64,000 nucleotides of DNA. It comes from Amphritea sp. GTDB taxonomy: Bacteria > Pseudomonadota > Gammaproteobacteria > Pseudomonadales > Balneatricaceae. The position numbers were made by a program, and so were the translations under genes. The stretch is from NCBI RefSeq assembly GCF_016744155.1, contig NZ_JADGEW010000015.1, positions 1 through 64,000 on the forward strand, given 5' to 3'. This document shows, one piece after another, positions 51,605-61,000 of this stretch (its first letter is position 1; each line of letters starts with the position of its first letter). Under the pieces are notes generated by a model that had not been told where the DNA came from, ran no database searches, and saw nothing but the letters and a program-made list of their open reading frames with translations.

Positions 51605-52402
51605 GTGCTGTCACGCCTTGTTAATCACCGTCGCAGTTGCAGCGATACACCATCCGTCATATTAATTACCGGCGCTACTGGCGCGATAGGCAGTGCCTTG
51701 GCCAAGCTTTACGCGGCACCGGGCGTTACTTTGCATTTGCAGGGCCGGCAGGTAGAAGCGCTAAAGAATATCACACAAGAATGTCGCTCAATGGGAGCTG
51801 AAGTCCAGGCCCATAGCATTGATCTGTTGGATACTAAGTTGGTATCAGCCTGGTTGCAACAGATTGACGAAGAGCTTCCCATAGGTCTTTTTATTGCTAA
51901 TGCCGGGATGAACATAAATATAGGTCTTGATAGTGAAGGCGAGTCTGCAGAAGAGATGACTCAACTGTTGGATTTGAATATTAAGGCCACTTTGCTCATG
52001 AGCGGGTATTTAGCCAAGAAGATGCGGAAAAGAGGCCGGGGGCATATTGCATTAATTAGTTCGCTAGCTGGTTTCTATGGCTTGCCCATTATGCCCAGCT
52101 ATTGTGCAAGTAAAGCAGCAGTAAGAGCTTATGGTGAGGGCTTGCGAGGATGGCTTTCTGGATCGGGCGTAGGGGTTACGGTCGTTATGCCAGGGAATAT
52201 TGAATCAGCAATGTGCGATGCGATGCTAGGCCCTAAACCTTTTCTTATGAAGCCCGAGAAAGCTGCTGTGTTGATTAAAAGAGGGATTGAACGTAGCGCT
52301 GCCCGGGTTAGTTTTCCGTTCCCGCTAAATATGGGGAGTTGGTTTCTTATCGTTTTACCTGCTTCTGTATCTCAAAAAATCCTTAAGCTTTTGAAATATT
52401 GA
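51605..52402 (+). CDS. Short-chain dehydrogenase/reductase, RkpH-like (probable 3-ketoreductase of the lipid pathway)
   Basis: A classical 265-residue SDR with the NADP(H)-binding TGATGAIG (22-29), NAG, catalytic Ser153, Tyr166 and Lys170 (YCASK). A hydrophobic C-terminus (about 235-260) suggests membrane association, as in 3-ketodihydrosphingosine reductases. It starts at a GTG with AAAGGGA upstream. It follows kpsC and ends 18 bases from the convergent kpsS/synthase operon. By analogy with RkpH of Sinorhizobium and Fum13 of fumonisin synthesis I infer it reduces the ketone made by the neighbouring oxoamine synthase. Substrate is not shown by sequence. Confidence 0.85.
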   Translation: MLSRLVNHRRSCSDTPSVILITGATGAIGSALAKLYAAPGVTLHLQGRQVEALKNITQECRSMGAEVQAHSIDLLDTKLVSAWLQQIDEELPIGLFIANAGMNINIGLDSEGESAEEMTQLLDLNIKATLLMSGYLAKKMRKRGRGHIALISSLAGFYGLPIMPSYCASKAAVRAYGEGLRGWLSGSGVGVTVVMPGNIESAMCDAMLGPKPFLMKPEKAAVLIKRGIERSAARVSFPFPLNMGSWFLIVLPASVSQKILKLLKY

Positions 52403-52420
52403 TCTCTTATCTCTTTTTGC

Positions 52421-53692
52421 TTAGGGAATAAGAAAACTCACTTTCTGTAATCTGGGAGGTGATGATGACATTGCGCCGGGTTGATTTACTTGATTGTTAA
52501 TTAGTTTGTCACACATCTCTACAATGGCAAGCTTTCGCCCTTTTTCAGAAATAAAACTGCCATGAACTTGTATTGTGGCGGCCAAAAATTTTACAAAGCT
52601 ATCTACCAACTCTGCGGATGGGAGGTCGGGACTTTGGAAGAACGTATCTAGAGCTTGTTGACTGGTAAGCCCCGGAATATCGTACATAGCCTCTCCAAGG
52701 GTAATCACGGGCTTTATCTTTTGGATGGCATGGACGCCGACCGTACTGTTGATGGTAATAACGCCTTCACAGTTGTCCATGATCTTATCGAGATTTCCGC
52801 CGTCGATGAACCATACTCTATCCTCTAATCTAAAGCGGACCGCCAGTTGGTGAATGATCTCAGGCCAGGGCTCAATGCCATTATCCATAGGGTGAATTTT
52901 AAACAGCAGATGTGTGTTTTTTTCTGCATTCTCATAGAGGGCTTCTATGGCAAGCGTGATGGCTTCGGTTTGATGATTAAAAGGCGAGTTCTCTCTTAGC
53001 TGATAATCATTTTGCATCTGTAATGGGAACAGGAAATATCTTTTATTTTTCAGCTTTTCGGCAACAGTAAGCGCTAACTTGGCGTTCTTTTTACTCTTCA
53101 GTAAACGGGGAATATAGTTCAAGTATTCATATAATGGATTGTATACCTTGTCCCCTTGATAGTGACGGAAGAAGATGAAATCAAAATAATTTCCCAGGTT
53201 GTATATGACTTCGTTCCAGGCTTCCTGCCAGAAGGGATGTTCCAGGCCTTTTTGTATTATCGGGGCAGGGTGTTTTCTACCTTCATGGAGTATGTGTTCA
53301 GGATCTGTAGGAAAGTGTGACAGACGAGACATCCCCCCATGTTCAAGAGTTATCCAATAAGGTCTAAGGTAACCGTTTTCATAGGTGATGGCATTGATGC
53401 CGAGCTCTTTGGCTGTTTCTATTGCAAGGCGGTGATACGGCAAACAGTCGGCGTAATAGACCAAATCGGTGACTTTATGTTGCTTAATGAAGTCGGCTAG
53501 AAAATTTTTCCAGTCGGAAAGTGTGCCTCTATAGTTACATGAGTTTTGTCCTTGCCAAAATAACCAGTCCCCCAGACAAAGGTGTATTTTTAAACACTTA
53601 ACGCCACGACTTTGCAGGCCTTTACTGAGTTCGGAGCTGAATCTGGATGGTGGCCCCTGCAGTAAAAGAAAAACTTTTTTGCTGCTATGCAA
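52421..53692 (-). CDS. kpsS: Capsule Kdo transferase KpsS (TTG start)
   Basis: KpsS adds the first beta-Kdo to the lipid acceptor (lyso-phosphatidylglycerol in E. coli), and KpsC then extends. The 423-residue protein shows VFLLLQGPPSRFSSELSKGL, TYENGYLRPYWITLEHGG, LFPLQMQNDYQLRENSPF, FKIHPMDNG and TINSTVGVHAI, all characteristic of the capsule-synthesis family. The start is a TTG at 53692, with AAGGA seven bases upstream and no Met before the conserved motif. It is the third gene of the synthase-oxoamine synthase operon, 23 bases after the latter, which ties the lipid pathway to capsule linker synthesis. Confidence 0.9.
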   Translation of the reverse strand: MHSSKKVFLLLQGPPSRFSSELSKGLQSRGVKCLKIHLCLGDWLFWQGQNSCNYRGTLSDWKNFLADFIKQHKVTDLVYYADCLPYHRLAIETAKELGINAITYENGYLRPYWITLEHGGMSRLSHFPTDPEHILHEGRKHPAPIIQKGLEHPFWQEAWNEVIYNLGNYFDFIFFRHYQGDKVYNPLYEYLNYIPRLLKSKKNAKLALTVAEKLKNKRYFLFPLQMQNDYQLRENSPFNHQTEAITLAIEALYENAEKNTHLLFKIHPMDNGIEPWPEIIHQLAVRFRLEDRVWFIDGGNLDKIMDNCEGVITINSTVGVHAIQKIKPVITLGEAMYDIPGLTSQQALDTFFQSPDLPSAELVDSFVKFLAATIQVHGSFISEKGRKLAIVEMCDKLINNQVNQPGAMSSSPPRLQKVSFLIP

Positions 53693-53715
53693 TTTACTAT
53701 CCTTATAGATTGATC

Positions 53716-55038
53716 TCAGAGCAGTTGCTTTAATGCTTCGATGGTCTGATCGACTTGCTTTTGGGTATGCTCGCAGGAGATAAAAAAGCGGAGTCGAGCA
53801 CTGTTTTCCGGTACGCCAGGATAAACAATTGATTGCACGTTAATGCCCTGCTGGAATAGGCTTTCTGCGACACGTGTTGTTTTAACTGAGCTGCCGATAA
53901 TGACAGGGATGATGGCGACCCCTTTGCTCACTCCGGTATTAAATCCAGCTAGCTGAGCTTGCTCAAGAAAATATGTTGAGATGTTATGCAGTTGAGTGAT
54001 TCTTTCCGGCTCACTTTCCATTATTTTCAGAGATGCTATTGCTGCCGCTGCGGTAGGCGCGGGAAGGCCTGCACTATACAAAAAGCCGGGTGACAGATAA
54101 CGCAGATTATCGATGAGAGCGGCTTCACCCGCGATAAATCCTCCACAGCCAGACAGACTTTTACTTAGAGTCCCCATCCAGATATCAACGTCGGTACCAG
54201 GCGTACCATATACTTCTTTTAACCCTTTACCTGTTTGTCCAAGTACGCCAAATGAATGAGCTTCGTCGACCATAAGAAAGCAGTGGAATTTCTTTTTTAA
54301 TTCGATCAGGCGAGGTAGATCGGGATAGTCACCGTCCATACCATATAGCCCTTCAACGATGACCACTACCCTTTCGAATTGGTGTCGGTGTTGCGCTAAC
54401 AGTTGTTCGAGTGTGGTCATATCATTGTGGCTAAACGATAACCTTTTAGCCCCTGATAACTGCGCGCCGACTATGGAGCTATTGTGAGCGTATTCATCAT
54501 GTATGATGAGATCCTTGTCGTTAAACAGGTAGCCAATCGTGGAAACATTCGTTGCGTGCCCACTGACATAAACAAGGGCATCGTCAACGCCGTAGGTTTT
54601 AGCAATGGCGCTCTCCAGCTCGCCGTGGATTGGCCGCTCCCCTGCCATGATACGGCTGGCTGAGACCGAAGTTCCATAACGTTGTGTAGCCTCAATAGCG
54701 GCGTTATTAACTTCTTTATGTCCCGATAACCCCAGGTAGTTATAACTGGCGAAATTTATCATTTCCCGGCCACTTATCTTTGTAGTGGCACCGGCTAGCT
54801 CGTCATGAACTCTAAAATAAGGGCTTTCTAACTTCAGCATAGATGCGCCCTGTTCCATGATCTGTACCTGTTTGTAACCAGGATGTTGATCAAAGCGGTA
54901 AAACTTCTCAGGGATATTTGATGAAGTCAGGGCTTTCAGCGGTTTACCGGCTTCCTTGTCTACTTTTTCATATTTGCGTCGTAAAGACTGTTGAATCAGT
55001 TTTTGTTTAAGATCCGTGGTCAGCTTTTTGGTACTCAT
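53716..55038 (-). CDS. Alpha-oxoamine synthase (AONS/SPT-like), RkpG-like
   Basis: A PLP-dependent fold-type I enzyme of the KBL/BioF/serine palmitoyltransferase group, 440 residues. Such enzymes condense an acyl thioester with an amino acid and release CO2. Visible are INFASYNYLGLSGHKEV, the RYGTSVSASR segment, HDEYAHNSSIVGA, VDEAHSFGVLG and the PLP Lys293 in GTLSKSLSGCGG. An N-terminal extension of about 90 residues precedes the catalytic core, longer than in BioF. The ATG overlaps the synthase stop by one base (TAATG), so the two are coupled and probably work on the same ACP-bound chain. The amino acid used cannot be told. Confidence 0.9.
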   Translation of the reverse strand: MSTKKLTTDLKQKLIQQSLRRKYEKVDKEAGKPLKALTSSNIPEKFYRFDQHPGYKQVQIMEQGASMLKLESPYFRVHDELAGATTKISGREMINFASYNYLGLSGHKEVNNAAIEATQRYGTSVSASRIMAGERPIHGELESAIAKTYGVDDALVYVSGHATNVSTIGYLFNDKDLIIHDEYAHNSSIVGAQLSGAKRLSFSHNDMTTLEQLLAQHRHQFERVVVIVEGLYGMDGDYPDLPRLIELKKKFHCFLMVDEAHSFGVLGQTGKGLKEVYGTPGTDVDIWMGTLSKSLSGCGGFIAGEAALIDNLRYLSPGFLYSAGLPAPTAAAAIASLKIMESEPERITQLHNISTYFLEQAQLAGFNTGVSKGVAIIPVIIGSSVKTTRVAESLFQQGINVQSIVYPGVPENSARLRFFISCEHTQKQVDQTIEALKQLL

Positions 55039-58000
55039 TAGTTATCAATCCTTTGATGACTGCTTTTCAATTTAACGTTGTTAAGAATATCCTCTGACTG
55101 AACTGAATTGGTCTCTATTCCATGCTGACTTGCCAGATGTCGTATCGATTTATCGTCATGAGTAACTTCTATTTCCTTCTCATCTTGTTTGACCAAACTG
55201 ATAATTTTGGTGGTAAGTTGAGACAGCATAGGTGTTTCAGTTAAGGCCATGACCGGTACTTGAATCCCCATGCGAGCTTCAAGAGCGGTCATCAATTCCA
55301 CTCCCATGAGCGAGTCCATTCCCATATCGTAGATTGATTTATTAGGATCAATTTTGACGGCAGGAATCATGAGTATTTCACTTAATTCGATAGTAAGAAT
55401 TTCTAGAATAGCGTCGTTGAACTCAGGTTCTGACATTTCTAACATCATGGCTTTTAGATCAAGAGCATCTTCTTCGTTTTTTTCGCTTTCCCCCACAACA
55501 AGATTGATCTCACGGAATTTGTTATGAGATGAGGTTGGCAGGAAACGGCTAAGGGTGTGCCAGTCTAGCTCCATTACACCTAAGGAGGGGCTGTCATTTA
55601 CAATCATCTGCTCAAGTATGCTTAGCCCGGCTACTGAATTCAGAGCGCTACCGCCCAGGCGATTTTGTAAGGCATCTTTAATCTCTTCATTCCGAGCCAA
55701 AAAGCCTACATCGTCTATTGCCCCCCAGCGGACACAGGTTGCTGGTAGGTCTAACTTCTTTCGTGTCGAACTTAATGCTTCCAGCCAATGGTTCGCAGCC
55801 ACATAGGCGGCTTGTCCCGGGTTGCCCAATAGTGTTGTTACTGAAGAGAAGAGCACAAAGATATCCAGATCTAACGGACGGGTTAGCTCATCAAGATGCT
55901 GTGCTCCGCAAAGTTTGGCAGCAAGGCTTGCTTTAATCTGCTCCTGATCGAGGTTTCTGATTAAACTGTCATTGATGACCGTCGCTGCGTGAATTACGCC
56001 TTTAAGAGGGGGTAACTCATGATCACACAGCTTAATAATTTCGCTAAGTGCTTCCCGGTTGGAGACGTCACAGGCTTCCGCTCTGACAGAAATTTTCTTA
56101 ATCTCACACTGTTGCAAGAAATCTTGAGCCTCTTCGGATTGAGCACCACGGCGACTCACTAAGAGAAGGTGCTTGGCACCTTTTTCTACAAGCCATTGAG
56201 CTGTTTTTAATCCAAATCCGCCTAAGCCTCCGGTAATAAGATAGGTGCCATCAGGTGAGAGTTGTAAGTTGTTTTCCTGTGTCTTGTCTGCAGAAAGCTG
56301 ATCTGCATTGATTCCCTTATCATAGGTGACAATCACTTTACCTATCTGCTTGGCCTGTTGCATATAGCGAAAAGCATTTACGACCTGATCAGAGTTAAAC
56401 TCAGTGTAAGGTAATGGGAAAAGGGTTCCTGAGCGAAACAGTTCCATCAATTCGCTAAATAGTTTAGCTGCTAGTTCAGGAAGTTCCTGTTGCAACTGGT
56501 CAGCATCAATACCGAAATAGCTAATGTTATTTCGGAAAGGGCGCAGGCCGATGTGAGTATTTTCATAGAAATCGCGTTTACCGAGCTCAAGGAACCTGCC
56601 GAATGGCTTCAGGACTCTGAGATTTTGGTTAATAGCTTCGCCTGATAAAGAGTTAAGGACGACATCAACACCTTTGCCATCAGTAGAGTCTCGTAGTATT
56701 TCTTCCCCGAATGTCAGAGCGCGTGAGTTATAGATCTGTTCGGGATTGACGCCCAGTAATTCAATAAACGCTCGTTTTTCATCGGAGCCAACAGTTGCAT
56801 AAATATCCGCCCCTAGCCATTGAGCTATCTGTATAGCTGCAATCCCGACTCCTCCCGCTGCTCCATGAATAAGGACTTTCTCACCAGGTTGAATTCTTGC
56901 AAGGTGATGCAGGGCGTAATATACGGTTAAAAAGGTGGTGGGAATGGTTGCTGCACCCTCAAAACTAAGTCCTTCGGGCATAGGCGCAATGGCGGTTTCT
57001 GCCGCTATTAAGCGGTTACTAAAGCATGAAGAACCAAAACCTACTACCGAATCTCCTATAGAGAACTCGGTTACCTCCTTTCCTGTTTTGATTATGCGCC
57101 CGGAAAACTCCAGTCCAAGCGATGCGCCGGCAAAGCCATTTTCGATAGCCTCATCGGAAAGCATGCCTAAAGCGTACATGATATCGCGGAAATTCAGGCC
57201 GGTAGCGACTACTTCAATCTCTACTTCCTTGTCAGTTATCGCCTTTGATGGGCTTGCTTGCCACTCCAAATTTCGCAACTGTCCTGGGAATTCAAAGCCT
57301 AGAGAAATTGTTTCATCGTCTGTTGGAAGCTTGATTGCTCCCGGTTCATTCTCAAATCTCAACCTTGGCGCGAAGCAAGCGCCTTGTGGCGTGATGAATA
57401 ATTCATGCTCGTCCGATTCAGACGTCAGCGCATCAGTCAGCGCTTTGATTGCACTGTTGTCGAACCCAAGAGGAAGATCAACCAGATGAGTGTCATGAGT
57501 GATTGATTCGTTCATCAGCGTTCGACCAAACCCCCACAGAGCGGCATCAGCTGGCGATAATTGAGACACTTCCCAAGGTACTACCTGGTCGCTGGGAATT
57601 GTTGCACCGACCCCTTCAGTCAATAGCCATAAGGTAGCATCAGATCCAGACTGCTCGATTGCCATTGATGTATTAGTTGCACTGAGGCAGCGTGCGGTTT
57701 GATTGTGTAGTGGGTCAGCATTCAAACCGAAAAGATTCAAATCAATGATATCGGTTACAGCGGTGCCATTATCTTTCAGTGTTCTGAGCTGCTGTTCAAG
57801 TGTGGGGCGATCTGTTGGCGGAATAACCGTTATCGAAAAACCGGTATTAACCAGTTGATCAATTAGCAGCAGTTCTTTGTCGCTGTTGCTGCTTGTTATG
57901 AGCCAATGTTTTTGATCGCTGCTTTCCTTTTCTAGATGTATGTCTTCAGGTTTGCAGGCGCTTATCAAGAAGAACCCGCTGTCCGGTAGCTCTTCAGAAA

Positions 58001-61000
58001 GCGTTGTCAGCTGAGTGAACTTATATTGTGCTAGTGTGGCTTTCCACTGTTCAGCTGAAACTTGTGATTGTTGCTCTTCTGACCACCAAGCGGGATTGTC
58101 TCCTAAACAAAAATCTAACCAGAAAATTGGTTTCATGCCGTATATGAGTATGCTGGCTCCTGCCGATAATAAAGGAGAGACTTGCTGCAGCAACTTGAGG
58201 TTATCTTGAATTCGATGGCTGTCGAGACTGATCAATACCAGTTGAAACTTCTGTTCTGAGATATTTGTTGACGTTGAATCTAAGTTGTCTAGCTCAATGC
58301 AGCTCGAAAATGGGTAGCGTTCATTTAGATGCTTGTAGTCCTCAATTGCTGCAATGTTGTTGCTGGCAAAACTATAATCACAGATTCCAAAATCAATCTG
58401 ATTACAAATGCTATGGCCAAAGTGTACCTGGCTTGAGGCGACTTCGAGAATGCGTAAGCGGCCTCCTGTTGGTAATGAAGATTGCTGCAGATTCAGTAAT
58501 TTATTCAAACCCTCGGTTATATACGAGTAGCTTGTTTGGTTTGATAAATCATGGAACAGGCGAGAATATATTTCTTCTGGTTCAAGGGCTTTATTTTTAG
58601 CTTGCCCCAGCATCTTATCTGCCAGAGTCAGGCTGCAACGGCCAGCCAGGTTTGTCAGGCTAAAGTGATCCGGATATTCTCTTACTAATGTATTCCAGAT
58701 GAGAGAACTGTCGATTTCGGAGTCCTGCCATTCTGTATCGATTTGATAGATCGAGTCTTTCAGGGCGATGATCTGTAAATCAGAAGCATGCTTTATTACT
58801 TGTTGGCAGAGCGACGCCAGATCTGGATTTTTTAGTTGTAATACTTCGAGATCCTTAACATCTAAAGTGCCTAACTCGCCCTGAATCTGTTGCAGGGTTT
58901 CATGCAATGTATGGAAAACTAGGTTTTCCAATAACGGTTCAACTTCGTTGCTGAATCGATTAGCTGCTTCTGTTTGTTGCAGGCCCGCAGTTATTATTTG
59001 TTGTTGTAGCTGAGAATTTAGAGAAGTATCAGCAAGAGCAGTCGAGTTGACCGGCGTTAGATGATAGTTCAGAAAAGCTAGCTTATGATGTTCAGATTTA
59101 TGTAAACGAACAGACTTGAAACGGATGTCTTCCATTACCGCTATGCACACACCCTGATCGTCAAAAAGTTCCATTCGTGTCAGAAGGGAGTGGGGTGATT
59201 TTCGTAATAACTGTAAACAGGCCAGTGTAGGCTGATTTGTGGTATTCCGTCTTATTGCTATTCGACCAAAGCGCACCGGAATGAATGCTGTGCCACTGTT
59301 TTCTTCAAGTTCATTTCTGAGGAAGTGCACAACGAGTTGAATCGCACTGTCAAAGATACCTGGATGAAGAATGAACTTATCTGTTTGCTGGTGTAAGCAT
59401 GCAGGGCAAGTTAGTTTGGCTAATACTTGGTTCTCATTGTACCAGCCTAATTCTACTGCGCTGAATGCTGGGCCATATTGAAGGCCTGCGCTTTGAGTCA
59501 GTTTCAGGTGGGACTCGCCGTTAAAATCTGCTTCTCGCAATGGAATTATAGGGGCCGTTCGTTCCAGAGTTACGCCTGTACTCTGATGAGTGGCTCGGGC
59601 TTTACAGTTAGAGGACCACTCTTGTGACAGGGTGTGACTGCGGCTAGCAATGGATATATCGCCGGTTACGGGGTCTGTATCCGTTTGTATTACCTTACTT
59701 TGGTTTTGTTCAAGGATAAGAGGAGATAATATTTCAAGGCTTTCTACTTCAATCGTTTCATTTGGATGGAAATAAGCCGCTGCATTGAGGGCCAACTCAA
59801 CAAAGCCCGCTCCAGGGAAAACCACGCTATCGCCAACTTTATGGTCAGCCAGCCAAGGGAATAGGGCAGTATCTATTTGATTTTCCCAGAGTAGTGGTTG
59901 TAACGGTAATTTAGCCCCCAGTAGTGGGTGAACAGAGTCTCGTTGGAGAAGCTGATGTGATTCTATTGTGATAGGGAGCCAGTGTCGTTCACGCTGGAAT
60001 GCGTATAAGGGTAACTCAAGACGATTTCCGGGTTTGGGGAACCAATGTTGTAGATCAACCGCGCCAGCCATAATTGCGGCCGCGGCACATTTTTGTAGCT
60101 CTTCTATAGAATCCTGGTTACGCCTAAGGGTCGGTATGATCTGTGCGGTTACGTTGTGCTGACGTATCTGATCGTTCAGGTAGCTGCGCAGAACGGGGTG
60201 CGCCCCAACCTCAATAAAAAAGTTGTTTCCCTCTTTAAGCAACGTATTCAGAGCTTGGCAAAATAGCACTGGTTTGCGAATATTTTCCCACCAGTATTCG
60301 CTGGTTAATTCTTCGCCGGTAACCTGCTTTCCAGTGATTGTAGATATAAACGGAATAGTCGTAGAGGATGGGCTTAGGCCTTTGAGAGTGCGAATTAGCT
60401 CGGACTCGATTGGGTTCATAGCAAGGCTATGGAAGGCATAATCCAGAGGAAGGCGTAAATTGAAGACATTGTCTTGCTGTAATTTTGTTTCGAGTTGTTC
60501 GAGTTGCCCTGGATTACCTGCCAAAGTAACACCTTTGAAACTATTTATGCCTGCCAGTTCTACTTCGTTAAAACAGGGTTCTTGCAGAAGTAACTCTGCC
60601 TGATCTTGACTGAGACCTGCCGCAGTCATTGCGCCAGTGCCCTTGGTCGTACCTTGTAATAGGCTGCGGAAATAGATGACTTTGACTGCGTCTGCTAAGG
60701 TTAATGCACCAGAAGCCCAAGCGGCGGCAACTTCACCGACACTATGGCCCATAACCGCGACAGGTGTGATTCCCTGATGTTTGAGATAATCAGTAATACC
60801 CACTTGAATGGCAAACAGTGCCGGTTGGGCAATTTCTGTATATTCGAATCGGTTATCGCCATTGTGGCCCTTAATCTCTTTTAGGAGAGAGAAATCGGCA
60901 TGCTGGCTAAATAATCGGTCAACTTCTGTAACTGACTGGCGGAAGATCTCTGATGAGTCCAGTAGGGATTTGCCCATGGTTTCCCATTGACACCCGTTGC

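Noticed and set aside
52403-52420. Bidirectional terminator between the convergent SDR gene and kpsS
   Set aside because: Only a TCTTAT/ATAAGA match is visible around the gap, without a G/C stem; no terminator can be supported.
56935-57489. 184-codon + strand open frame inside the synthase gene
   Set aside because: Antisense to the ER region of the polyketide synthase, low-complexity Ser/Pro-rich product, no motif.
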